Shown: positions 1-6,594, counted from the stretch's first letter. The stretch is 7,473 nt of DNA from Anaerolineales bacterium UBA6663 (GCA_002455335.1 DKKP01000069.1:1-7473); one strand, 5' to 3'. Notes: generated by a model from the letters alone, not told the origin. Made by a program: numbers and translations.

Positions 1-885
1 GGTCTGGTCGCGCTGATCATCCTGGCCGTGCTGCAATTGGTGCGCGGCACGCAGGCGGCCGCCTTGTTGCGGGGCATCATCTTCCTTGTGATCGGGATCA
101 CGCTGCTGACGCAGATCCTGCGGCTACAGGCGTTTTCATGGCTGATGAGCACCACATTGCCGGCCCTGGTGGTCGCGATCCCCGTGATCTTTGCGCCCGA
201 GATTCGGCGCGCGCTTGAACGGATCGGGCGGGCGACTGTGCTGCTCGATCGGCAACTCCCGGAAGGCGAGGCCGACGCCGTGATCGATGCGTTGGCGACC
301 GCCGCTCAGCGGCTTTCGGAGCGGCGACACGGCGCTTTGATCGTGATCGAGCGCCAGAGCGGCCTCAAGGAGTACATCGACACGGGGATGCGTCTGGATG
401 CCGCCGTGACGGCCCAGCTGTTGCTGCAGATCTTCTACCCCAACACGCCCATGCACGACGGCGCTGTGATCATCCGGGGCAATCGGATCTCGGCGGCCGG
501 ATGCGTCATGCCGCTGACGACCAACCCGCAGCTGACCGGCCGGCAAATCGGGTTGCGGCATCGCGCGGCGCTCGGGACCACCGAGGCGACCGATGCTGTG
601 GCGGTCGTCGTCTCGGAGGAGACCGGGATCATCTCGGTCGTTCACAACGGCCACATGATCCGGCCGCTCGATCGAGAGCGTTTGCGAAACGTGCTCGGGG
701 CGTTCTACAAGCCGGTCAGCGACCGTTCGTTTGCGGGCACGGTGCGCAGCCTGTTGCGCGCCATGCGGGGCAATGGAGGGGCAGGGACCAACGGCTCGGG
801 TCCGCGCCTCTCGACTCCCCCGACACCGCCCGAGAGCTTGCCTCTGGAGGAGGCCGGTCGGGGGCGGCCGCGCTCAGAAGACTAG
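1..885 (+). CDS. cdaA: Diadenylate cyclase CdaA (DAC domain), 5' end cut by window
   Basis: CdaA condenses two ATP into the second messenger cyclic di-AMP at the cytoplasmic face of the membrane; c-di-AMP controls potassium and osmolyte balance and cell-wall homeostasis. The reading frame is open from base 1, so the true start lies upstream; an internal GTG at 28 is not the start, because the codons before it continue the first membrane helix. The visible 294 residues begin with hydrophobic segments (about 1-13, 24-45, 50-67), then a basic link ending in the family-typical PEIRRALERIGR, then the DAC catalytic domain (about 80-215). Its two signature motifs are present: DGA at 153-155 (in MHDGAVII) and RHR at 186-188 (in RHRAALG). 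The last 40 or so residues are a Gly/Pro-rich low-complexity tail that CdaA does not usually need. The next gene encodes its regulator CdaR, 45 nt downstream. The identity is secure; only about 20-30 N-terminal residues seem to be missing. Confidence 0.95.
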   Translation, partial: GLVALIILAVLQLVRGTQAAALLRGIIFLVIGITLLTQILRLQAFSWLMSTTLPALVVAIPVIFAPEIRRALERIGRATVLLDRQLPEGEADAVIDALATAAQRLSERRHGALIVIERQSGLKEYIDTGMRLDAAVTAQLLLQIFYPNTPMHDGAVIIRGNRISAAGCVMPLTTNPQLTGRQIGLRHRAALGTTEATDAVAVVVSEETGIISVVHNGHMIRPLDRERLRNVLGAFYKPVSDRSFAGTVRSLLRAMRGNGGAGTNGSGPRLSTPPTPPESLPLEEAGRGRPRSED

Positions 886-886
886 C

Positions 887-917
887 CTGCGGGTGCGGCG
901 TAGGGCCGCAGACGCAG
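887..917 (+). promoter_or_regulatory. Intercistronic hairpin between cdaA and cdaR
   Basis: Bases 887-891 (CTGCG) pair with 913-917 (CGCAG), and 894-899 (TGCGGC) pair with 905-910 (GCCGCA). This gives 11 base pairs with a 2x2 internal loop (GG against GA) and a 5-nt apical loop. The structure fills most of the 45-nt gap and ends 13 nt before the cdaR GTG. No T-run follows it, so it is not a classical intrinsic terminator. It may protect the upstream message from 3' exonucleases or set the ratio of CdaA to CdaR; that role is inference. Confidence 0.55.
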
Positions 918-930
918 ACGGGATGAAGTT

Positions 931-2250
931 GTGAAACTCGACGTCCTGGCCAGCGCGGTTCTGGCTGTTGTGCTCGCCGTCCTGGTTTGGTTTGTGGCAG
1001 CGGCCGAGCAGGATCAATTCATCGAACAAAGGCTCAACCAGCCGGTCGCTGTCGTCTACGTCAACCTGGGCGCAGAGCTCGTCAACATGGGCACCCAGAC
1101 CGTGCAGACGACCGTGACGCTCCGCGGGCCGGAGAGCCTGCTGAACACGATCGATCCGTCAAATCTCGAGATCACGGCGGATCTGAGCGGGCTGGGGCCG
1201 GGCGAGCACGACGTCCCACTCACTTACAGCCCGCCGGCGCCGCTGAGCCTCGTCAGTTTGTCGCCCCAGGTGGCCCGCGTGCGACTTGAGGCGATCGAGA
1301 CCCGTGTCCTGGATATCCAACTGCAGCAGAGCGGTGAGCCATCGACCGGCTTCGAAGTGGGTACGCCGCTGCTATCGACGATCACCGGGACCGTGATGGG
1401 CCCGACGTCGCTTGTCAATCGAGTCAGCTTGCTGGCTGTCTCGCTCAATATCGCCGGTGCGCGCCGCGACATCGTGCAATCGCTGGATGTGCAGGCGCTC
1501 GACATCCAGAACCGCACGGTATCGGGCCTGACTGTTGCGCCAGGGCAGGTGGATGTCACGTTGCCGATCGGTGCGCGCCCAGGCTATCGTGAGGTCGTCG
1601 TGCAGGTGAACCGGCTTGGCGCTCCGGCCGAGGGCTACTATGTGTCGGACGTCGTCGCATCGCCGTCGGTGGTCACGCTCTCGTCGAGCGACGCGCGCCA
1701 GGTCGCCGAGCTCCCAGGGTTCGTCGAGACCGAGCCGCTCACGATCGATGGCGTGACCGAGACCGTCATCAAAAAGGTCGGTCTTGTGTTGCCTGAGGGC
1801 GTCACGGTGCAGGGCGAGCCGGCTGTCACAGTCGAAATCACGATTCAACCCGTGGTGATCAGCATCCCGTTCCCGGCCGTCCGCGTGGAGCCGATCAACC
1901 TGGCGGCCGGCTTCAATGCGCGTGTCGAGCCCGAGACCGTTTCGGTCGTGATCCGCGGCCCCGTGGCGCTGCTGAACCAGCTGCAGCCCGAGGAGATCCA
2001 GCTGGCCGTGGATCTCACGGGGCAGGATGCTGCTGGCACTTATTTGCTCGAGCCGTTTGTCGTCGCCGTCCCGGAGAGCCTTTCGGTCGAGAGCATCCAG
2101 CCGGCTCAGGTGCAGGTCGTGGTCGCCCGTGGCCCGCGACCAACGCGCACACCCACGCCAAGGCCGACGTTCACGCCGACACCGACACCGACACAGACGC
2201 TGTTGCCGTTGTTCACGGCGACCCCGACAGCGCCCCCAAGCTCGGATTGA
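931..2250 (+). CDS. cdaR: CdaR-like membrane-anchored YbbR-repeat protein, regulator of CdaA
   Basis: CdaR-type proteins bind CdaA through an N-terminal membrane helix, expose YbbR domains outside the cell, and modulate c-di-AMP synthesis. This 439-aa protein has a single hydrophobic helix at about 5-24, then four divergent YbbR-like repeats (about 31-120, 124-212, 219-305 and 307-399). Repeats 1 and 4 share the pattern TVTLRGPESLLN / VVIRGPVALLN followed by an acidic 'DLSG/DLTG' strand. Four YbbR units match the classical CdaR layout. Residues 400-439 form a Pro/Thr tail with TPTP repeats, a feature common in secreted Chloroflexota proteins; there is no LPXTG or second membrane anchor. The GTG start at 931 fits because the membrane helix begins at once and GGGA (920-923) is a weak Shine-Dalgarno 7 nt upstream. 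The gene order right after cdaA supports the function. The identification rests on repeat pattern and context. Confidence 0.88.
   Translation: MKLDVLASAVLAVVLAVLVWFVAAAEQDQFIEQRLNQPVAVVYVNLGAELVNMGTQTVQTTVTLRGPESLLNTIDPSNLEITADLSGLGPGEHDVPLTYSPPAPLSLVSLSPQVARVRLEAIETRVLDIQLQQSGEPSTGFEVGTPLLSTITGTVMGPTSLVNRVSLLAVSLNIAGARRDIVQSLDVQALDIQNRTVSGLTVAPGQVDVTLPIGARPGYREVVVQVNRLGAPAEGYYVSDVVASPSVVTLSSSDARQVAELPGFVETEPLTIDGVTETVIKKVGLVLPEGVTVQGEPAVTVEITIQPVVISIPFPAVRVEPINLAAGFNARVEPETVSVVIRGPVALLNQLQPEEIQLAVDLTGQDAAGTYLLEPFVVAVPESLSVESIQPAQVQVVVARGPRPTRTPTPRPTFTPTPTPTQTLLPLFTATPTAPPSSD
2137..2247 (+). repeat. Low-complexity Pro/Thr-coding tract with three CCGACA repeats
   Basis: The 3' end of cdaR encodes a Pro/Thr-rich extracellular tail. 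At its core, CCGACA occurs three times in tandem at 2176-2193, encoding alternating Thr and Pro. Such tracts can change length by replication slippage, so the tail length could differ between strains. The tail probably acts as a stiff, possibly glycosylated spacer; that is inference. Confidence 0.6.
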
Positions 2251-2252
2251 TC

Positions 2253-2267
2253 ATCCCGGGATACAAT
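2253..2267 (+). promoter_or_regulatory. Putative der promoter: TACAAT -10 box overlapping a 10-bp palindrome
   Basis: TACAAT at 2262-2267 matches the bacterial -10 consensus in five of six positions and ends 8 nt before the der ATG at 2276. Transcription would start between about 2271 and the A of the ATG, leaving a leader of zero to five bases and no room for a Shine-Dalgarno. No convincing -35 box is seen at the right distance. The perfect 10-bp palindrome ATCCCGGGAT (2253-2262) overlaps the first base of the box and could be an operator. The site lies in the 25-nt cdaR-der gap, so der may also be read through from cdaA-cdaR. Confidence 0.5.
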
Positions 2268-2275
2268 GCAACCCC

Positions 2276-3649
2276 ATGTCAAAACCAATTGTCGCCATCG
2301 TCGGTCGGCCCAATGCCGGGAAGTCGACGTTCTTCAACCGTCTCACCGGTGAGCGCCTGGCCGTCGTCGACGACACACCCGGGACCACCCGCGATCGACT
2401 GGTCGCCGAAGCAGAGTGGAACGGGCGGGCCTTCGACCTGATCGATACAGGCGGCATCGAGCCGCTGCCGCGCGCCAGTTCAAGCGGCCAGGTGCTCGCC
2501 GAGGGCTCGGCGGCCTTTGTGCCCCAGATGCGCGCACAGGCCGAGATGGCCATCTCGGACGCCGACGCCGTGATCTTCATGACCGAGGCCAAGCTCGGCC
2601 TGACCGAGGCCGACCGCGAGGTGGCCGAGATCCTGCGCCGCGCGCAGAAACGCGATGCCGATGGCGTGCTGCGTCCGCCGGTCTTGCTGGCGGTCAACAA
2701 GACCGAGTCGGCAACCGCCGAGCAATCCGCCTATGCCTTCTATGAGCTCGGGATGGGCGACCCGTATCTCATCTCGGCGCTGCATGGCACAGGCATCGCC
2801 GACCTGCTCGACGCGTTGATCGAGGCCCTGCCGCCGGCGCCCGAGGCCGAGCCCGACGAGAGCATCAAGATCGCGTTGGTCGGCCGGCCCAATGTCGGCA
2901 AGAGTTCACTGCTCAATCGGCTGCTTGGCGAGGAGCGCGCGATCGTCAGCCCAGTGCCGGGCACGACTCGGGATGCGACCGATACGCCGCTGCTCTTCAA
3001 CGGGCACAAATTGACGTTGATCGACACAGCGGGCATCCGGCGCCGGGGCAGCATCGACCCGGGCGTAGAGAAATGGAGTGTCCTGCGGACGTTCCGAGCG
3101 ATCTCGCGTTCGGATGTGGCGTTGCTCGTGATCGACGCTCAGGATCCCTTCAAGGCTCAGGATGCGCATGTCGCCGGGTTCATTCTTGACGAGTCGAAGA
3201 GCGTTGTGGTGCTCGTCAACAAGTGGGACGTGATCGAGAAAGACTCGAACACCATGGCGGCCTACGCAGAGCGTCTGCGCACCAACCTGCATTTCCTCGA
3301 CTATGTCCCTGTGTTGTTCGTCTCAGCCAAGACGGGCCAGCGCACGGGCCAGATCCTGGAGACCGCGCTCAAAGTGCAGGAGGAGCGCCTGGTGCGCATC
3401 CCCACCTCGGCGCTCAATAAGCTGGTCCGTGCCGCAGTGGCGCGTCACGCACCGCCCTCGAAGGGCGGACGGCAGCTCAAGATCACGTTTGCCGAGCAGG
3501 TGCGCGTCAACCCGCCGACGATCCTGCTGCATGTCAACGACCCCGAGCTTGCGCACTTCACCTATCGTCGCTATCTCGAGAACTCGGTGCGCCGGGAGTA
3601 TCCGTTCACGGGAACACCGGTGCGATTGAGCTTCCGAAAGAAGAATTGA
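2276..3649 (+). CDS. der: Ribosome biogenesis GTPase Der (EngA)
   Basis: Der is an essential GTPase with two tandem G domains and a C-terminal KH-like domain that acts in assembly of the 50S ribosomal subunit. The ATG at 2276 gives 457 aa, a normal family length, and begins [12 protein letters not shown] as expected. The frame is open further upstream to about 2027, but that stretch lies inside cdaR and does not resemble Der. G domain 1 shows G1 GRPNAGKS (10-17), PGTTRD (35-40) and G3 DTGG (57-60); its G4 is NKTE (141-144) in place of the usual NKxD. G domain 2 shows GRPNVGKS (203-210), a second PGTTRD, DTAG and a canonical NKWD (315-318). The KH-like end carries the family pattern [13 protein letters not shown] and finishes in the basic RLSFRKKN. 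There is no Shine-Dalgarno; the TACAAT box just upstream suggests a leaderless or nearly leaderless message. deoC follows immediately and is probably cotranscribed. Confidence 0.97.
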   Translation: MSKPIVAIVGRPNAGKSTFFNRLTGERLAVVDDTPGTTRDRLVAEAEWNGRAFDLIDTGGIEPLPRASSSGQVLAEGSAAFVPQMRAQAEMAISDADAVIFMTEAKLGLTEADREVAEILRRAQKRDADGVLRPPVLLAVNKTESATAEQSAYAFYELGMGDPYLISALHGTGIADLLDALIEALPPAPEAEPDESIKIALVGRPNVGKSSLLNRLLGEERAIVSPVPGTTRDATDTPLLFNGHKLTLIDTAGIRRRGSIDPGVEKWSVLRTFRAISRSDVALLVIDAQDPFKAQDAHVAGFILDESKSVVVLVNKWDVIEKDSNTMAAYAERLRTNLHFLDYVPVLFVSAKTGQRTGQILETALKVQEERLVRIPTSALNKLVRAAVARHAPPSKGGRQLKITFAEQVRVNPPTILLHVNDPELAHFTYRRYLENSVRREYPFTGTPVRLSFRKKN

Positions 3650-3651
3650 GG
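3648..3651 (+). promoter_or_regulatory. Ribosome binding site of deoC, overlapping the der stop codon
   Basis: GAGG at 3648-3651 overlaps the der TGA (3647-3649) and lies 6 nt before the ATG at 3658. This favours the ATG over an in-frame TTG at 3646, which has no well-spaced Shine-Dalgarno. The overlap suggests that translation of deoC is coupled to termination on der. Confidence 0.55.
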
Positions 3652-3657
3652 CCCACC

Positions 3658-4341
3658 ATGAGTCGCAAACCGGCCGAGATCGCAGCCATGATCGACCATA
3701 CCCTGCTCAAGCCTGAGGCGACCGCAGCCCAGATCGAGAAGGTTTGTACTGAAGCGCGGAAGCATCGGTTCGCTTCGGTATGCGTCAACCCGACACACGT
3801 GCGTCTTGCCGCACGGCTGCTGCGAAAATCGGGGGTGGCCACCTGCACCGTGATCGGCTTCCCACTCGGCGCCAACGCGCCTGAGGTCAAGGCGTACGAG
3901 GCCGAGGTGGCGATCGCTCATGGCGCAACCGAACTCGACATGGTGATCAATATCGGCGCGCTCAAGGCCGGCGACGATCGGCTCGTCGCGCGCGATATCC
4001 GCGCCGTGGCGCGGGTCGCGCATGCGGCCGGCAAGTTGCTCAAGGTGATCATCGAGACTGCTTTGCTTACTGACGACGAGAAGCGGCGAGCTTGTCTGAT
4101 CGTTAAACGCGCCGGCGCTGATTTCGTCAAGACATCGACTGGGTTTTCGACGGCCGGCGCGACGGTCGCGGATGTGCGTCTGATGCGCGAGACGGTTGGC
4201 CCGAAGCTCGGGGTCAAGGCCGCGGGCGGCGTGCGCTCTCTGGCGGATGCCGAGGCCATGCTCGCCGCCGGCGCCACCCGGCTCGGCACAAGCGCCGGCG
4301 TCGCGATCATGCAGGGGCTGAAGTCGGCTTCGAGCTATTGA
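3658..4341 (+). CDS. deoC: Deoxyribose-phosphate aldolase DeoC
   Basis: DeoC is a cytoplasmic class I aldolase that cleaves 2-deoxyribose-5-phosphate to glyceraldehyde-3-phosphate and acetaldehyde in deoxynucleoside catabolism. The 227-aa product opens with the hallmark [11 protein letters not shown] and keeps the TIM-barrel motifs: SVCVNP, IGFPLGA, and ELDMVINIG with the catalytic Asp at 94. The Schiff-base Lys is 158, in VKTSTGF, and the second active-site Lys is 187, in GVKAAGGVR. The C-terminal phosphate-binding segment is [10 protein letters not shown] chose the ATG at 3658 because GAGG lies 6 nt upstream; an in-frame TTG at 3646 would add four residues. The gene follows der by 8 nt and should share its transcript. 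It is not next to the usual deo partners (deoA, deoB, deoD) in this window, so its role may be general salvage rather than an induced deo operon. Confidence 0.97.
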   Translation: MSRKPAEIAAMIDHTLLKPEATAAQIEKVCTEARKHRFASVCVNPTHVRLAARLLRKSGVATCTVIGFPLGANAPEVKAYEAEVAIAHGATELDMVINIGALKAGDDRLVARDIRAVARVAHAAGKLLKVIIETALLTDDEKRRACLIVKRAGADFVKTSTGFSTAGATVADVRLMRETVGPKLGVKAAGGVRSLADAEAMLAAGATRLGTSAGVAIMQGLKSASSY

Positions 4342-4382
4342 GGGTCCCGGTCGACTCTTGAGCGATCCCGCCCGGCCCTGCA

Positions 4383-4444
4383 GCCCGTGTCTTGCGAGCG
4401 ACGCCCTGCGCGCGACATCGCACCGACGGGTTCAGGACACGGGC
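4383..4444. repeat. Widely spaced 9-bp inverted repeat between the convergent genes
   Basis: GCCCGTGTC at 4383-4391 is the exact reverse complement of GACACGGGC at 4436-4444, with 44 nt between the arms. The right arm overlaps the last codons and stop of the minus-strand DUF5946-type gene. The 90-nt space between deoC and that gene contains no other gene and no hairpin followed by a T-run. The repeat could form the base of a large stem at the 3' ends of both messages, but a chance match in GC-rich DNA is quite possible. Confidence 0.25.
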
Positions 4445-4887
4445 AGCGCTTCGGAGCGCGCCAACGCGGCCTCAGCCCACGCTTGCACTCCCGCGCCATA
4501 GCGGACGCTATCGCTCGGATCGACGTCAGCCGCCGTCAAAGGCCAATCCAGCCCGATCGCCTCATGAAAGGTCGTGCCGTCGGCCTTGATCTTCCAGCCC
4601 TTTGCCGCCGAGACCCCCGCTCGGCGGATCCCCACCTTGATGTCCTCGACGCCGTGGCCATCGCGCAGATGGCGACTGAGCAGATCGCGCATCGCGAGCC
4701 AACCACGCCGTGAGAGCCGCGTCGGGTGCTGCAGCATATACGCGGTGACCGTCAAGAAGTGGACGCGGCCAAAGGCCGGATCCGAGAACTCCAGAGCCAG
4801 CATCGCCTCGAACTTCTGGCGGCAACCATCCTCATCGCGATAGTGGCCGCCACACTCAGGACAATGAAAAACCATCATTGACGTCAC
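4432..4887 (-). CDS. DUF5946-type small protein with Cys-rich N-terminus
   Basis: This 151-aa protein of unknown function resembles the DUF5946 family as I recall it: an N-terminal zinc-ribbon-like half site (HCPECGG, Cys 9 and 12, then Cys 22), an acidic helix with the ALEFSDP pattern, the segment VHFLTVTAYMLQHP (about 42-55), GWKI near 97-100 and a final Trp-containing helix. The three Cys plus His 8, 43 or 54 could bind a metal; that is inference. No membrane helix or signal peptide is seen. The GTG at 4887 overlaps the TGA of the upstream oxidase as GTGA, indicating coupling. An ATG at 4878 is a real alternative start, since GGCGGTG (minus strand, 4893-4887) lies 8 nt before it; this would remove three residues. 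The gene is the second of a two-gene operon with the FAD oxidase and converges on deoC. I cannot assign a reaction. Confidence 0.8.
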   Translation of the reverse strand: MTSMMVFHCPECGGHYRDEDGCRQKFEAMLALEFSDPAFGRVHFLTVTAYMLQHPTRLSRRGWLAMRDLLSRHLRDGHGVEDIKVGIRRAGVSAAKGWKIKADGTTFHEAIGLDWPLTAADVDPSDSVRYGAGVQAWAEAALARSEALPVS

Positions 4888-6434
4888 ACCGCCGGAAAGA
4901 TCACGCCCGGCGAAAGTCTGCCCGCGGGGTCCAGCGCCGCCTTGACGGATCGCATCTGCTCGACGCCGGCTGCGCCATAGAGCTGCCGCAAGAGCGCCTG
5001 CTTGGTTGGGTTGCGGCCGACGCCATGTTCGGCCAGCGGGCTGCCGCCCATGGCGGTGACGATCCGGCCGAGCCTTACGATGGCCGTCTGTCCGGCGTCG
5101 GCCTCCGCCCGGGTTCGAGGCAGGGCGTTCGGATGCAGATTGCCGTCGGAGATGTGTCCCCAGATCGCATGTTCGAGCCCAAGCCGATCGAACTCCTCGC
5201 GAAAGAGGTGAAGCATCTCACCCAGATGCTCAAACGGGACGATCATGTCGGCAGCGACCTTGGTGATGTCGGCGTCAATCTCGCGCTGCGCCCGGCCGAC
5301 CCTTGCGTTGACTGCGAGCGGCACCCCGGCGCGCAGATCGAGGATCCGACGCTCGGTGAGCAGATCGCGCGGCTCTGCGACGAGCAAAGCGCCCCCGAGT
5401 TGTGTGTCGGCGAGCAAGGCGGCCAGGCGCGCTGCGGCGCGTGGCTCGAGGCCTGGCGCTGCCGCCTCGCGCTGGATGATCAGGGCCCCGCCAACCGGCT
5501 CGGGGAGATGGATGCCGACGGCCTCAGCCAGGCCCTCGGCTCTGAGGATCTCCAGCGATGCTGCATCCAGGTATTCGATCGCGCTGATGTCCGGGCTGTT
5601 GCCGGCGCCTTTCCACGCCAACTGGGATTCGAGCCGTAAGGTCGCCGTCAACGCCAGAGCCTGTTCCTCACTCCGGCACAACGCGAAGCTCAGGCTGGAG
5701 CGTGGTGCTGGGCCAACGGTTCGGATCGTGACCTCTGTGATGACGCCCAGCGTGCCTTCGGCGCCGATGAACAGGTCGATCAGATCCATCTCAGGTGCCG
5801 CGGAGTAGCCCGCGGAGACCTTGGCGACTGCAGGCAGATGATAGGCAGGAACCGGGATTCGTCGTGCACCCGATGAGCTGGTTAACTCAAAGTAGCCGTC
5901 AGGGTGCGCGCGGCATTGGTTACGTTCGAGATCGAGCACCGAGCCGTCGGCGAGGACGACGGTCAGCCCCTCGACCCAGCCACGGGTTGCGCCGTATTTG
6001 AAGGTGGCCGGGCCGGCGGCGTTGGTCGATACCGCGCCGCCGATCTGGGCTCCGGCATAAGCCGGCACGGGGGGATAGAACGCGTCGTGTTGGACGAGAT
6101 GCGCCTGGAGCTCGGCCAGCGTGACGCCGGCCCCAACCCGCCAGCGGTCTGGCGCGATACGCGTAATCCCGCGCAGGTCACGTAGCGCCAGCACGACCTC
6201 GCCCCTGGGCGTGGCCCCGCCCGTCAATGAAGACTGTGACCCGATCGGCAACACAGTCGAGTGGCTCTGCAGCACCCAGGCGACCTCGGCGGCGTTGCTC
6301 GCGATGGCCAGAGCAGGCGTATGCCCATTGGGGAAGTGGGCAGCGTCGAAGCGCACACCGGCCAGGGCTTCCGGGTTGGTGAGCACTCGGGCTGGTCGGG
6401 GTGTGATCGGTCGAGTTCTGGCTCGATGGGTCAT
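4884..6434 (-). CDS. FAD-linked oxidase, GlcD / D-lactate dehydrogenase type (VAO/PCMH fold)
   Basis: This family oxidises 2-hydroxy acids such as D-lactate, glycolate or D-2-hydroxyglutarate to the 2-oxo acid, passing electrons from FAD to another acceptor. The 516-aa product has the PCMH-type FAD-binding half: IGSQSSLTGG (64-73), GGAVSTNAAGP (132-142), KYGATRGWVEGL, and DLFIGAEGTLGVITE (220-234). The substrate/cap half ends with GHISDGNLHP (426-435), where His 427 and His 434 fit the metal site seen in D-2-hydroxyacid dehydrogenases, then EHGVG (469-473) and the C-terminal ALDPAGRLSPG. There is no Cys-rich CCG iron-sulfur domain, so it is not the fused GlcD-GlcF form. The ATG at 6434 is the upstream limit: an in-frame stop lies four codons before it, and no Shine-Dalgarno is obvious. 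A minus-strand promoter is seen at 6499-6528. The DUF5946-type gene follows with a GTGA overlap. The family is sure; the substrate cannot be read from the sequence. Confidence 0.93.
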   Translation of the reverse strand: MTHRARTRPITPRPARVLTNPEALAGVRFDAAHFPNGHTPALAIASNAAEVAWVLQSHSTVLPIGSQSSLTGGATPRGEVVLALRDLRGITRIAPDRWRVGAGVTLAELQAHLVQHDAFYPPVPAYAGAQIGGAVSTNAAGPATFKYGATRGWVEGLTVVLADGSVLDLERNQCRAHPDGYFELTSSSGARRIPVPAYHLPAVAKVSAGYSAAPEMDLIDLFIGAEGTLGVITEVTIRTVGPAPRSSLSFALCRSEEQALALTATLRLESQLAWKGAGNSPDISAIEYLDAASLEILRAEGLAEAVGIHLPEPVGGALIIQREAAAPGLEPRAAARLAALLADTQLGGALLVAEPRDLLTERRILDLRAGVPLAVNARVGRAQREIDADITKVAADMIVPFEHLGEMLHLFREEFDRLGLEHAIWGHISDGNLHPNALPRTRAEADAGQTAIVRLGRIVTAMGGSPLAEHGVGRNPTKQALLRQLYGAAGVEQMRSVKAALDPAGRLSPGVIFPAV

Positions 6435-6498
6435 CGGCTGGGTCGTTCAGCGCACAGTCGCCGCAGTCCCGGTTGGCGGCGCCGAGACCCTGGGTGGC

Positions 6499-6528
6499 AT
6501 TGTACTGGGAAACATCGAATCCACTCAA
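6499..6528 (-). promoter_or_regulatory. Putative promoter of the FAD oxidase operon
   Basis: On the minus strand, TTGAGT (6528-6523) and TACAAT (6504-6499) are separated by 18 bp. They match the -35 consensus in four of six and the -10 consensus in five of six positions. Transcription would start near 6492, leaving a leader of about 58 nt. The bases after the -10 (GCCACCC) nearly equal those after the der -10 (GCAACCC), which strengthens both calls. Confidence 0.55.
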
Positions 6529-6536
6529 CCGAATCA

Positions 6537-6551
6537 GGTCGGATCCCGACC
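6537..6551. promoter_or_regulatory. Perfect dyad (possible operator) in the divergent intergenic region
   Basis: GGTCGG (6537-6542) and CCGACC (6546-6551) form a perfect 6-bp inverted repeat around ATC. It lies just upstream of the oxidase -35 box and about 50 bp ahead of the 6600 ATG, a place where a regulator could act on both genes. It could also fold as a small hairpin in the leader of the plus-strand gene. A regulatory role is inferred from position and symmetry only. Confidence 0.35.
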
Positions 6552-6587
6552 GGTTTCGCCTCTACCCTGATGACACTGTTCTGACTC

Positions 6588-6594
6588 AGGAGGG
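6588..6594 (+). promoter_or_regulatory. Strong Shine-Dalgarno of the DUF1579-like gene
   Basis: AGGAGGG lies 5 nt before the ATG at 6600 and fixes that start. It is the strongest ribosome binding site in the window and contrasts with the absence of one at der. A clear promoter for this gene is not seen; TACCCT at 6563-6568 is only a weak -10 candidate. Confidence 0.7.

Noticed and set aside
136..654. Minus-strand ORF of 172 codons opposite cdaA
   Set aside because: It lies wholly opposite the catalytic domain of CdaA. The translation is low-complexity Arg/Asp/Gly/His-rich and has no recognisable motif or ribosome binding site.
731..934. 67-codon plus-strand ORF ending on the cdaR start
   Set aside because: It is an alternative frame of the cdaA 3' end. 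I see no slippery site or coding signal, so a frameshift product is not supported.
2137..2250. Sortase-type or second membrane anchor at the CdaR C-terminus
   Set aside because: There is no LPXTG-like motif, no hydrophobic helix of sufficient length and no basic end; the segment LLPLF is too short.
2027..2275. N-terminal extension of Der by 83 residues
   Set aside because: The extension overlaps the end of cdaR in another frame, is Arg/Ser-rich and resembles no Der sequence. The ATG at 2276 gives the normal family start.
3646..3657. TTG start four codons upstream for deoC
   Set aside because: It overlaps the der stop codon and has no well-placed Shine-Dalgarno, while the ATG at 3658 has GAGG 6 nt upstream. 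It remains possible but less likely.
4878..5639. Plus-strand ORF of 253 codons opposite the FAD oxidase
   Set aside because: It is the antisense shadow of a clearly recognised oxidase, with a composition typical of GC-rich reverse frames (many Arg, Gly, Ala and Asp) and no family motif.
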